A stretch of DNA of 64,000 nucleotides from Rana temporaria (lineage: Eukaryota; Chordata; Amphibia; Anura; Ranidae), in contig NC_053492.1 of assembly GCF_905171775.1 (NCBI RefSeq), forward strand, positions 278,524,938 to 278,588,937. Direction: 5' to 3'. Under the pieces are notes generated by a model. The model was given only the letters and a program-made list of their open reading frames with translations. It was not told the DNA's origin and did not search any database. This document shows positions 22,816 through 33,344 of this stretch, piece after piece (the first letter of the stretch is position 1; each line of letters begins with the position of its first letter). Both the position numbers and the translations under genes were made by a program.

Positions 22816-23355
22816 CAGTGGGTAAAATAAGTATTGGACATGTCACCATTTTTCTAGGTAAATATTTTTCTAAAGATGCTATTGACATGAAATTTTCCCC
22901 ACGTGTCAGTAACAACCCATGCAATCCATACATACAAAGAAACCAAAACAAATAGTTCACAAATTATGTTATGTGTAAAGAAAAAAGGAATGACACAGGG
23001 AAAAGGTATTGAACACATGAAGAAAGGGTGGTGCAAAAAGGCATGGAAAGCCAAGACACCAGGTGAAATCTATCAGTAATTAGAAAGCAATTTTGCATCT
23101 TGTCAGTGCAAATTAATATCAGCTGGCTCAGTCTCAACTGTTGGCCTATAAAAGGTGTCTCATTAAAGACCTTTTCAACCTTATTGTTGCTTAACATACT
23201 GAAGGCAATGGTTACAGAAGAATTTCTAAACTTCTTTATGTTTCAGTGAGCACTGTTGGGGCCATAATCCAGAAGTAGAAAGAACATGATTTCACCATAA
23301 ACCGGCCACGATCAGGTGCTCCTTGCAAGATTTCTCACAGAGGAATGAAAGATTA
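22816..23355 (+). mobile_element. Tc1-like transposon, 5' part
   Basis: After TA at 22814-22815 the sequence CAGTGGGTAAAATAAGTATT is a recognisable Tc1-like end. A leader of about 380 bases follows, then a decayed transposase start on the plus strand. Homology stops near 23355, ahead of the TTAA element at 23426, so the 3' half is lost. Confidence 0.8.
23200..23355 (+). pseudogene. Tc1-like transposase fragment, helix-turn-helix region
   Basis: One plus-strand frame reads GYRRISKLLYVSVSTVGAII, a stop, then KEHDFTINRPRSGAPCKIS. This is the second half of the first helix-turn-helix and the linker with the GRPR-like hook (RPRSGAPCK) of Tc1 transposases. There is one in-frame stop and the catalytic domain is absent. 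It belongs to a different Tc1 family from the remnant at 1-411. Confidence 0.75.
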
Positions 23356-23425
23356 ACATAGTTACTCCTGGCACCTGTGCCTCTGTACTGGGTACCAAAG
23401 GCTAAAGATTAAGTATGACATCTCA

Positions 23426-24365
23426 TTAACCACTTAGCAACCACCCTATAGCAGTTTTACTGCTATAGGGTGTTCCGCTGTGTGCAGGATCACGTATATA
23501 TACGTGGTCCTGCACTTTCAGGTAGAGGGCTCGAGTGCGCTGGCAGCTTGTAAATGATCACAGTGGGAGCCAATGGCCAGGTACCGCAGACTCAATGTCT
23601 GCCGGCACCCGCCGATCACTTGGTAAACAAGGCAGATTTCTGTTCTTTCAGGAGGGAAGAGATGGATCCTGTGTTCCTGCAAACCAGGGGCATGGATTCA
23701 TGTCTTCCCCTAGTAAAAGCACCCCCCCACAGTAATAAAACACCAGCTAGGCACACATTTAACTCTTTGATCACCTCTAATGTTTAAACCCTTCCTAGCC
23801 AGTGCCATTATTACAGTGACAGTGCATGTTTTTAGCAATGATCACTGTATTGGTGTCACTGGTTTCCGAAAAAAAGTGTCAAAAGTGTCAGTGTCCTATG
23901 TCCGCCACAATATCACAGTCCTGCTATAAGTCGCTGATCTCTGCCATTACTAGTAAAAAAAAATATCCCATAGTTTGTAGATGCTATAACTTTTGCGCAA
24001 ATCAATCAATGTACGCTTATTGGGATTTTTGTTACCAAAAATATGTATCAAAATACATGTTGGCCTAAATTCATGAATAAATTACTTTATTTTTTATTTT
24101 TATAGGATATGTTTTATAGCAGAAAGTAAAAAAAAATGTTTTTTTTTTCAAAATTGTCTGTCTTTTTTTGTTTATAGCGCAAAAAAATAAAATGTAGCAG
24201 TGATAATACCACCAAAAGAAAGCTCTATTTGTAGGAAAAAAGGACATACATTTTATTTGGGTACAGTGTAGTAGGCCCACGGAATTGTCAGTTAACGCAG
24301 TACCCTATTTCAAAAAAGTTGCCTGGTCAGGAAGGGGGGAAAATCTTCATGAGTTCAGTGGTTAA
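23426..24365 (+). mobile_element. Non-autonomous piggyBac-type element
   Basis: TTAA at 23426-23429 and 24362-24365, with ends CCACTTAGCAACC and GAGTTCAGTGG. It shares the right-half words CTATAACTTTTGCGCAAA, CACCAAAAGAAAGCTC and AATTGTCAGTTAA with 6286-7278 and 38613-39563. A short palindrome, CTATAGCAGTTTTACTGCTATAG, lies just inside the left end. The host sequence around it is the Gypsy remnant. Confidence 0.85.
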
Positions 24366-25200
24366 TATTACCTCTGTTCACCCTGACGAGGGACACCATC
24401 TTTTTGGCCTTATAGCACTTGTGAATATTTGGTGGTTAATCCACAATGGTCCCACCATCAGACTGCATGCTGGCCATCATGGGGAGGTCCTGGGATGCCT
24501 CTGACCACTTGATTTCAGGGAGCAACACATAGGAGGCACCCTCCCACAATTTCCAGAACAAAGAGAAGTCTCTTCCAACGAAAACTATATGTAGCAAACC
24601 AGAGACTTGGACAGAATTCAGCAAAGTGGCCTGATTTACCAGTGTCAACAATTCCTGTGGGGTTGGGACCATTTCTCAAGCTCAGCAGACTGGCACTGGG
24701 GAACTGTCTCTAACCACAGACAGTTAAGCTGCTGCTTGGTCTTCTATGGTGATGAGGGCTTCTGGAGTGCTGAAAAATGGCGATGGGTCCAGAAGCCAAT
24801 CCTTGGTATTGAGTAAGCCTGGAGGCAAGACTATCTTTGAAATGGTCCACAGTTACCCATTCTGTGACCTGGACCGCCAGCAAGTGCTCTGGCTCAAGCT
24901 TTTCCAATTTATACATCTGAGCCCCAATTGACTTTTCCAGATGGAAGTCCCAAGCATGCACCTGCTCCCTTTGTATCACATTGGTGACACCTAGGTGACA
25001 GTGGATCTCTATCTTCAAGTTTTCATAACCTGCAGCCACCTCTAGGGCCAGTTCAAAGTATACTTGCTGGGCATCTCACCATCTCCAGAAGCAAGAGTAG
25101 CCAGGACATTGGTGTACCGCTCCTTGGACCACCATTTTCACTCTGCAATTCTCTCAAAATTTAAAGGAATTCCTCCGTGTCAAAACATAGACTCACCTTC
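24366..25200 (-). pseudogene. Gypsy retrotransposon Gag remnant, SCAN-related capsid region
   Basis: Reading leftward from about 25180, the minus strand gives FERIAEWKWW, then, after a frame change, QQVYFELALEV, GYENLKIEI, LGVTNVIQ and HAWDFHLEK. This order of motifs matches the capsid part of Gmr1-like Gypsy Gag proteins, the family from which vertebrate SCAN domains are thought to derive. About 100 residues later another frame shows GHFAEFC, the second half of a CCHC zinc knuckle whose first cysteines are replaced. Stops and frame changes show it is dead. No protease or polymerase was found downstream, where the TTAA element 23426-24365 intervenes. Confidence 0.6.
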
Positions 25201-26036
25201 TGGGGTTAAAGACTAGACCATATATCCCCTGTGTTGTAATGGCTGCTCCCTATTGCCCTAGGGTCCTGTTGAATCAGTTTTTGCATTAGGGCAGTGTATC
25301 CTCCCACTAAGCTTCCAGCTCGACTGCTATGTGGCTATTGTTTTCCTCTCTGTCTTTCTATTCTGCCTGCAGTTTCAGATAACTGGAACAGGGGAGGCTT
25401 CCTCCTGCCTACAGCATATCCATGCACACGTTGGCCTAGGCACAGTCATTTTACTGGAGTTTAGGATCTATTTTTTAATGACAAAAGCTATTTTATAATT
25501 TATATTGCTGCCATAGAATGTGACATGTCAGAAGTTTTAGGTGATCCACAATATTAACGTTAACTACGAGGTGTACTTGTAAAGATGAGAGCCATACTTC
25601 CTTTTCCTCCTGCCTGTAATAACATATTTCACTTTGATTAGGAAAAATAGCCAAATTACGTTTCTTTAGAAACTGACACTTTCAGTAGTGTCCATATTCA
25701 GTGCTTAGTGGTTCCTAATACCAACCCTTATGCTATTACAGGGCACAGCTAACACCAAGCATAGTGGAGGGCTACGACACAGAGATCGATCTTAGTTGGT
25801 TTGTTTAGAAACTTTTGGTGGCTATTCATTTTCACCAAAGCGGTGTCCAGCCAGTGGGTAAGTGTTTGTACAGTACATCTCTTAGTTAAAGTTTAAATTC
25901 TATGATAGACTTTTTTATTTATTTATACAGTTGTTGATACAGATATTATAAAATTGTATCCCACTAAAGCGTAAAATAAAATTTCAGTAAAACTTGTTTT
26001 TTGGTTGTTTCAAATAAAGGACAAAAAAGGTTAAAG
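25201..26036. other. No gene recognised; possible 5' part of the Gypsy copy
   Basis: It continues from the Gag remnant without a clear boundary. I see no terminal repeat pair, primer-binding site or further Gag frame that I would defend. Confidence 0.35.
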
Positions 26037-26169
26037 CAGCGATGGCGAACCTTGGCACCCCAGATGTTTTGGAACTACATTTCCCATGATGCTCAACTAC
26101 ACTTCAGAGTGCATGAGCATCATGGGAAATGTAGTTCCAAAACATCTGGGGTGCCAAGGTTTGCCATCC
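26037..26169. mobile_element. hAT-like fold-back MITE
   Basis: Two arms of about 60 bases are nearly perfect complements (CGAACCTTGGCACCCCAGATG and, at the other end, CATCTGGGGTGCCAAGG). The CAGCGATGG start is typical of hAT-type ends. The right terminal bases are altered (CATCCA), so the target duplication cannot be read. Confidence 0.75.
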
Positions 26170-26221
26170 ATTAGAATCTATTTCAAGGTTTTTATTGGTA
26201 TTTGGCAAAAGTAAAATTTTA

Positions 26222-26559
26222 GGCTCCATTCACACTTGTACGACTCCAAAGTTGCTCTCACTTTGGAGTGCAACTTTGACGCAACTTTAGACGGGTGCGA
26301 CTTGGATATCACTTTGGCTTTTACCAGTGATAATGGACAACTGTTACACAACTGTTGCATTGTATAACATTCTGGGTACAACTTTCATGCAAAGTCAATG
26401 GCCCTCAAGTTGCATGAAAGTCGGACCAAAGTAGTGCATGAACTATTTTGAAGTCACTGCAACTTTAAGTTGCATATATGAATGGTTATCATTGAAAAAC
26501 ATGGGGAACGACTTGAAGTCCAAAGTTGCATGACAAGTCGCACAAGTGTGAATGGAGCC
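26222..26559. mobile_element. PIF/Harbinger-like MITE
   Basis: Perfect ends GGCTCCATTCACACTTG and CAAGTGTGAATGGAGCC are flanked by TTA at 26219-26221 and 26560-26562. TTA fits the TWA target of PIF/Harbinger. The interior consists of repeated CAACTTT and AAGTTGCATGAAAGT words. Its right duplication overlaps the TTAA of the next element. Confidence 0.8.
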
Positions 26560-27029
26560 TTAAAGCGTTTGTAAACCCAGCAATTCATATTCCTGATATG
26601 TGTTTGTTTTACCATGTACTTGTATGAAAACATATCCTGTTCTCTTTGTATTGCTTCCTTTGTGTGAAATATGTGGTGTTCCTGTCAGTCCCTCTGCTTT
26701 CCTATCAAAACTGACCACATTAAGCAAGAGAACACACTGTGATGAGTTCTCTAGCTATGCCGGGAACTCAACATGCTCTCCTCCAATGATCAGACTTGTC
26801 CTGACACGCCCCTTCTGCACAGATTTTCACTGGGAAGTTCAGTGGGCTGCAGTTTCTCTTCCTCCAGCTCCTATGCAGTAGAGAACAGAGGGTATGCGAT
26901 CACTTTTATAAAAGGATAAAAAAGGTATTTATATATATTTTTTATGTCTATACACAAATGCTTTGCCTTTCATTTTTATTTTAAACCAAATGGGTTGGTT
27001 TGCAAGGTGAGGGTTTAGAGTCACTTTAA
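26560..27029. mobile_element. TTAA element, first of an abutting pair
   Basis: TTAA at 26560-26563 and 27026-27029. The ends AAGCGTTTGTAAACCC and GGGTTTAGAGTCACTT are imperfect inverted repeats. piggyBac-type MITE without coding sequence. Its right TTAA is also the left TTAA of the next element. Confidence 0.75.
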
Positions 27030-27415
27030 AGTGATTCTAAAGTCTTGTTTTTTCTTAAATAACAAACATGTTATACTTACCTGCTCTGTGCAGTGGTTTT
27101 TCAGAGTAGACCAGATCCTCCTGTTCTCGGATCCCTCGTCTGTGCTCCTGGCCCCTCCCTTTTGCTGAGTGCCCCCACAGCACGAAAATTGCTGTTGAGG
27201 TACCCTCTCTTTCCTCCCTGGCCCACTGACTTTGATTGACAGCAGTGTGAGCCAATGGCGCTCGATGTGTGTCTCTGCCAATCAGGAGGGAGAGTCCCAG
27301 ACAACCAAGTCTCTCATGCAACATTGCTGGATCGAGATGGAGCTGAGGGGGGCTGCTACACACTGGAGGTTTTATATCTTATGCATGGAATGCATTAAGA
27401 TAAAAAACCTTCTTA
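27026..27415 (+). mobile_element. TTAA element, second of an abutting pair
   Basis: Starts TTAAAGTGATTCTAAAGTC at the shared TTAA and contains AACAAACATGTTATACTTACC and CTCCTGGCCCCTCCC. It ends with an ATCTTATGCATGGAATGCATTAAGAT hairpin and CTTAA near 27415. Fragments of the same family lie at 37282-37640 and 52190-52330. Confidence 0.7.
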
Positions 27416-28624
27416 AGTTAAGAACGCCAAGCTTAGTGGTGCTAAATTTGAATATTACATTCTGTGCGCAAATGCTTGTCACAGATTTTTAGAAATCCTG
27501 AACAAATGATGTAAAAAAAAAAAAGAAAAAAGAACAATGAACAGTGGGGTAAAGCGACAACTCAACCTATGTATTGAAAAAGCTATTAAGTGAGCAACAT
27601 GCATTGTAGAAATATTGTATGTTCCATGCTCAGAACTCTTTTCAAGCCTAAAAGGATGTTTGGAGTTAGGGCTTGAAAACACAGGGATTTAGTCTTAACA
27701 GGTTTGGCAAACAGTGCTGAGCAGCTCACACAGCTGATGAATAGATGTAGGCCCAGCTGACTAACATGCACCATGTGTTTGGTTTGGCAGTGGACATGGA
27801 AAAATCATTTGGAGAAAAAATTGTATTATTGAACAGATTTATTTTTCTGTTTTCTAATCATGATCACAAAGGTAGAACTGAGAGAGACCTTCTACTTATT
27901 AGAACCATATTGGTGCATCAGAGGACAAAAAGTGCCAGTGTGCTCAATTTTACAGCTTCATGTTTCCTTCCTTTTTAGAACTAGCATGCTTTTTCACTTT
28001 AGATTTGACACTGAACTTTTAAAAGAATATGTGCAGCACTTCCAAAATGATCTTTAAAGAGCAATTCTAAGCAATAATTTAAAGTTTTCAGCAAGCTATT
28101 TATACTATCTAGAAAGTGTAGCAACTATGCTAAAATTAAACCATTTACTCAGTTTTCCCTAATCCAAGTTCTTTGTAATTCTTTGTAGAATAGGCACATG
28201 CCATATGTCAGTAGGAGTCAGTAGGAAAGTATTTTCTGAAGCATGAGGTCTATCTCAACTCATTTTTCAAATCCCAACACCCCTGAAGATAGTGATTCCT
28301 TCCTCTGTGTATATATGTAATATTATCACAATATTGTTATACTACCAACATTGCAGAATATAATAAACATTGAGATATCACATTGGGGAGCTTTATCACA
28401 ATTCCCCTGTGTTCAGATAGACTTTGGTTTTAATGGATGTTTATCCCCAACATAATTTTAATTAATTTTGTAACAATAAAAACATTTTTTAACCTATGTC
28501 TGTGTTCAGGTAATCATACTGAGAGGAGGTTTCAACACCTTTAAAGTCCCACTAATTTGTCTGCTGTCTTTATCTGCACAATTTGGGATGTGGTGTTGAG
28601 TATTCAACTGAGCTTGTGTTTCTT
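27416..28624. other. No gene recognised
   Basis: AT-rich sequence with no recognisable element ends or coding similarity. Confidence 0.4.
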
Positions 28625-29279
28625 TCTTGTTCATATCTTTCAAGAAGACCCTGATATTTATGCAAGACAATGCTCCATCGCATGCATTAAAGTTTTCCAC
28701 TGAGTGGCTAGCCAGTAAAAGCCTTAAAGATGAAAGAATAATGACATGGCCCCCTTTCTCACCTCACCTAAACCCTATTAAGAACTTGTGGGCCCTTCTT
28801 AAATGGAAGATTTACGGTGAAGGAAAAACAGTACACCTCTCTGAACAGTGCCTGGAAGGCTGTGGTTGCTGCTGCACAAAACGTTGATCATCAACAGATC
28901 AAAAAAACTGGAAGACATTAATGAAAGGCTTATGACTGTTACTGAAAAGAAGGGGGCTGCATTGGTCATTGAATTTTTTTTTTAAATGTCAGAACTCTTT
29001 ATTGGCAAATTTTGAGTTGTTTGTGAATTATTCTCACTTTAAAACAGATAAAAATAAACAAGTGAGATGGGAAAATTTTCAGTTTTCCCTTTAGATACAT
29101 AAAAATTCTGCACACTAATAGTTGCCCAATAATTCTGCACACGTAGATTTACCTCACCTCACTTAAATATTCAGGCTTGAGGTTTATTAGCATTTTGGGT
29201 TGACCGAGAGCACTGTAGTTGTTCAATAATTAAATGAATACTCAAAAATACAACTTGCCTAATAATTGTGCACACAGTG
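28625..29279 (+). mobile_element. Tc1-like transposon, 3' half (DD37E-type)
   Basis: The right end is CACACAGTG with TA at 29280-29281. In reverse the end reads CACTGTGTGCACAATTATTA, a recognised Tc1-related end. The 3' part of the transposase precedes it. The left half of the element is missing; the boundary near 28625 is where protein similarity begins. Confidence 0.75.
28627..28960 (+). pseudogene. Tc1-like transposase C-terminus, DD37E spacing, catalytic Glu lost
   Basis: The frame shows MQDNAPSHA with the second catalytic Asp, then PPFSPHLNPIKNLWALLK. From that Asp to the Lys in PIKNLW there are 37 intervening residues, the spacing of the DD37E group of Tc1-related transposases. The Lys sits where the third catalytic Glu belongs, so this copy would be inactive. 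A frameshift near 28850 moves the C-terminal part (AAAQNVDHQQIKK) to another frame. Confidence 0.75.
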
Positions 29280-29287
29280 TACATGTA

Positions 29288-29455
29288 GGATAAAATAGCA
29301 AGGCTGACAATGTCTGCGTACATAAAATAAGTCACTAAGCTAATGTGTCTCAATAATCCTAACATTCCAAAAATAAATAAATATATCATCCGTGTGGGAT
29401 ATCCCGACGCATTTCAAATTTCTTTCTCAGGTAAGAAGAGACTCTTGTATATTAA
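29288..29455 (-). repeat. Possible Penelope-like terminal fragment
   Basis: On the minus strand CCTGAGAAAGAAATTTGAAAT is followed by GCGTCGGGATATCCCAC and AT-rich sequence. This resembles, with more decay, the hairpin cores in the snap-back elements described below. It adjoins the reverse transcriptase remnant. Low confidence. Confidence 0.3.
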
Positions 29456-30030
29456 CTACAAAGTGACTCAATGTGGTGTCAGCCATAAAATCATAACAGT
29501 GTTGCAGGACATTTGGCGTAGTCAACACAGTGGATACCCAGCCAGCAGAGTCACAAGGACCTGCGCTTAATGAAGTGATGCTCCAAATCCAACAAAAAAA
29601 TGTCACTCCAATACCAGTATATGTACTGCCAATTGTAAAATCCAAGTGGTATCCATATCCCCTGAAAACAGAACCACGCTAGGACCAGGGCAAGCACCTT
29701 TGTTGAAGACCCAGATGCTGTGAACAGGCCAAAGGGAAGGGTGACAAATTTATAATGTTGAGTGCATCAGATGGTGTTGGTGAGGAGGAAAGATGGGAAT
29801 CTGCAAATAAGCATCTCTCATGTCCAAAACGGGCAGAAGGTCCTTAAAAAGGAGGGGGTACTCTGGAAATGATACTCTGGACCTAAACATTTAGGAGGAG
29901 CAAAACATTTTTCAGGGTGAGACCATTCACTGTACAAGATGTGCTCTAAGAGCAAGTTAATTGGGCTAACCTCAGCAGGGAATTTCAAGGAGCCCATGCT
30001 GAGGAAGGTTGAGAAGACTTAGGCTACTTT
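29456..30030 (-). pseudogene. DIRS-like reverse transcriptase fragment
   Basis: Minus-strand frames give ECILYSEW-like remains, then LDMRDAYLQIPIFPPHQHHL, the fingers and first catalytic-Asp region of a reverse transcriptase. A frame change later comes VTLPFGLFTA, the conserved LPFGL motif, and VLALVLAWF. The spacing and the DAY...IP wording match DIRS-type enzymes best. The YxDD box is not intact. Several frameshifts and stops. Confidence 0.65.
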
Positions 30031-31150
30031 AATGCAAAACATGGGGGGTACTGCATAAGTAAAGATATCCTTAAGCTCTGATGATATCTGGGTTGAAGGC
30101 ATTTGATTGTGATCTTATTCCTCAGAGGTGGAGGTGGAGATCTTCTTCATCTAGCTCCTCCTCATGCAGCATATCAGCCACAAGAGCAAAGCTAGATAGT
30201 GACACAGGAGAAGAAACTGAAGGAACTGTTTTATGATCCATTGTCTCTAAGAGAACTAAGATTTTGTCTATAAAATCACACATAGACGTTGACGTGGTAG
30301 AAAACTCCTTTCCAGATGGATAGGAGGAACAATGTGTGGCCAAAGAGCCAGCAGAGTTCCCGGGGGGGGGGGGCAGGGAATCAGACTGGGGCAGTTAACA
30401 GAACAGGCCCTTAGGGGAGAGATTATCACCCTCCCAGAGCTTTTAGCTGTGTCTCAGCCAGCAAGGCCCTTTGCCTTTGCACCTATGACCTGCCATGTGA
30501 GGTGTAAACTATCCCCTGAAACAATACTCACTATCGTTATTGCTATGTAAGAGAAGGGTAGGGTAAAGCCTTTTGGGCCCACATAACAATTAAAGTGCCA
30601 AGACCAGTGCTATAGCTACTCTGCATCGTGGCACCAGCACACTGTGTCAGATAAAGGTACAAGCCTTGAGCATGAACTGTGACATGATAAAAGGGGATCA
30701 GTCACATCCTGGCTTTATCCTTCATTAATGGCAAACCCCAGAGAGGGTCTTCAGGGTTAGCATTCCATGGCAGGCAGACCATGGTCCTGGATCTATATAG
30801 CATCCTGTGGCTAATCAGTGTGATGCACCACATGCCAAGTTTAGTGCCCATACAGGATCCAGTGGTCAAAGCATCTTTACAGGTCAGCCTGCATTTCAGC
30901 CTGTGGTCTCTGATTTCCCCCCTGCAATCTGTAGCACGCATTTCCCCCATTGCTGCCCTTACCTTTGCCATCATTGGTTGCTAGAACCACCAATGTCCTT
31001 GCAACCATTGACATGCTTTTACCATCATTCAAGGCAGGATGGAACTTCCTCTGTGCAGATGTGCCATTACCCGGCTCCCACCCTGCTACTGCACTATAAA
31101 GGACAATTCCAAGACTCGTATGTAAAACGGGACTCTTATGTAGTGAGGGA
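30031..31150. other. No gene recognised; perhaps more of the DIRS copy
   Basis: A minus-strand acidic frame at 30122-30343 (HEEELDEEDLHLHL) could be a remnant of DIRS ORF1, but I cannot confirm it. A poly-G run lies at 30362-30373. From 31100 the host contains loosely repeated ATGTA-GGGA words that continue after the next insertion. Confidence 0.35.
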
Positions 31151-31162
31151 CACATATGTAAC

Positions 31163-31974
31163 AAAGCAAAAATAGCCCATGGGACTTTAAGTGAGGCGAG
31201 CACGGGGCCAACAAAAGTAGAAATAAACATGGTTACATAATTTATTGAAATCAGGAGTAAATACGTGGACATTAAAGTCAAGCTATTGAAGGTGGCATAA
31301 TAAATTGCTTAAAAACATTCACATGTGTTATATTGGATATAAAGAGTTATACAGGCATCTAAAACTCTTCGCATTTCACGAGCCACTGCTCGCTTCTTCA
31401 GGAGTAGATCTTTGTATGCAGTATATCTAAAAAAAAACAAAGAATCAATTTGAATTATATATCACTAAAAATATATTTTTGCACATAGAGTCCCTAAAAG
31501 AGCCCCATACTTACAAATCGCCAAAGACGAGGTTCCAAAAAGTTATCTCTCAGGAGGTGGCCACGATATACGTCTAGCCTGGGAGCTGAAGGGGTGGAGC
31601 CGACAGCAAACCATAAGGGGAACACGTGGGGGGAAGCCATGGCTCGAAGATGAAAAGGTGTGTCCGCTGAGCAGTGGCTCGCGAAACATCTCGAGTTTTA
31701 GATGCTTGTATAACTCTTTATATCCAATATAACAACACACGTGAATGTTTTTAAGCAATTTGTCATTATCCTACCTTCAATAGCTTGACTTTTATGTGTA
31801 TTTATATGTATTTACTCATGATTTCAATAAACTATGTAACCATGTTTATTTCTACTTTTGTTGGCCCCGTATTCGCCTCATTTAAAGTCTGATGGGCTAT
31901 TTTTGCTTTGTTGTATTGTTTAGGGATGGAGGTGTGTCATGGGTAGTACCAGACCTTTCTCTTCTTTTGTGGAA
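31163..31974 (-). mobile_element. Snap-back retroelement-like insertion, copy A
   Basis: The flanks CACATATGTAAC (31151-31162) and CACGTATGTAAC (31975-31986) agree at 11 of 12 bases. Inside, a left arm of about 240 bases starting at 31163 and a right arm ending near 31912 are inverted copies; AAAGCAAAAATAGCCCAT at the left matches ATGGGCTATTTTTGCTTT at the right. An extra 60 bases lie between the right arm and the right duplication. The right arm holds CAATAAACTATG. A hairpin core, CTGAAGAAGCGAGC...GCTCGTGAAA, lies on the minus strand at 31371-31401. No coding sequence. Confidence 0.6.
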
Positions 31975-31986
31975 CACGTATGTAAC

Positions 31987-32647
31987 AGAGTACTCTAATG
32001 CAGGGGAGCTCTAATGTAAGAAACAAGCTCTAATGTAAGGGGAGACGCTGATGTAAGTGGAAACTCTGTATGGAGAAGTCCAAGAACAGGCTCTGGACAC
32101 AGCACAGCATTTCCCAGGTTTTCAAAAGGTGGACAAAGTTGTTACTTGAGCCTAATGGCTACAAAACATAGACCCCCGAGAAGAGGTGTTTAAATTAATT
32201 GAGAAATCCAAGTGTACCCAGATAGCAAGCAATTGAGCTGCAAGTTGAAAACGACTTGCTAAGCGATTGCTAGACTTACTAGGCTTCACAAGTTTGTTGT
32301 ATAATTTCAGCAAGTTTGCATTTAATGACTAGATCAACTTTCTTTGCAAAGAGCTCTTGCTGAAGACTCACCACTGTAACTTTACTCATGTTAGAGACTT
32401 GCCACACACATTTGCTGCAAATTGGAAAAGCGTCAACTAGAACATGTATTTCAAGTGCTCTGCAAGTGTACAACTTGACAGTGAAAAGGTGCAGCAAGTT
32501 TACATGACATACAATTCAACACTGCTTTCTGGATAGTAGGTCAATATAAGTGCCAAATTTAAATATTGAAAGTCTAAAATCTTTAATTGTTCAACTGGTG
32601 ATGTAAAAAAGCAAAGGAAAACCAATGCATTTTAGGGGAAACACAAT
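31987..32647. other. No gene; possible CAAGTTG-rich MITE at 32219-32537
   Basis: 31987-32080 continues the ATGTAAG-rich host words. 32219-32537 has weakly matching ends (CCCAGATAGCAAGCA and TGCTTTCTGGATAGT) and many AACTTG/CAAGTT words, suggesting a small fold-back element. Weak support. Confidence 0.35.
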
Positions 32648-33344
32648 GGCCCGGATTCACATACATTGGCGCATATTTATGCCGGCGTAGCATATCCAAT
32701 ATACGCTACGCCGACGTAGCGCAGAGAGGCAAGCACCGAATTCACAAAGCACTTGCCTCCCAAACTGCACTGGGTTCCCTCGGTGTAAGCCGTCGTAGGT
32801 GGAAGTGGGCGTGAGCCATGCTAATAAGGCGTGACCCCATGCAAATGATGGGCCGAGTACCATACAAGTACTTAAAACGAACAGCGCATGCGCCGTCCCG
32901 TGGACGCATCCCAGTGCGCGTGCTCAGAATCACGTCAAAACTACTCCCTAAGATACGACGGATCACTGCCTACGACGTGAACGTAACCTACGCCCAGCCC
33001 TATTCACGTACTACGTAAACAACGTAAAATACGACAGCTGTGTTCCCTGGTCCATACCTTAGCATGAGTTGCGCCTCAAATATAGGGAATAACTTTACGT
33101 ACGACTTATGCAAACCGCATATATTTGCATATGTGCATAGAAAATCAATGGGAGCGGCAAAATGCGCCCAGCGTAAATATGCGCCCACGATACGACGGCG
33201 TAGGCAAGTTACATCGGTCGTAGGAAGCCTATTCTTAGGCGTATCTTAGTATGTAGGTCAGCGCATAGATACGACGGCGCACATTTGTACTTACGTCGGT
33301 GTATCTTGAGATACGTCGGCGTAAGTGCTTTGTGAATCCGGGCC
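32648..33344. mobile_element. CpG-rich GGCCCGGATTCAC-ended element
   Basis: Perfect ends GGCCCGGATTCACA and TGTGAATCCGGGCC (minor variation further in), with AAT at 32645-32647 and 33345-33347. The interior is rich in TACG and CGGCG words. Same general class as 18086-18785, 42881-43613 and 60208-60929. Contains GCGCATGCGCC at 32884. Confidence 0.8.
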
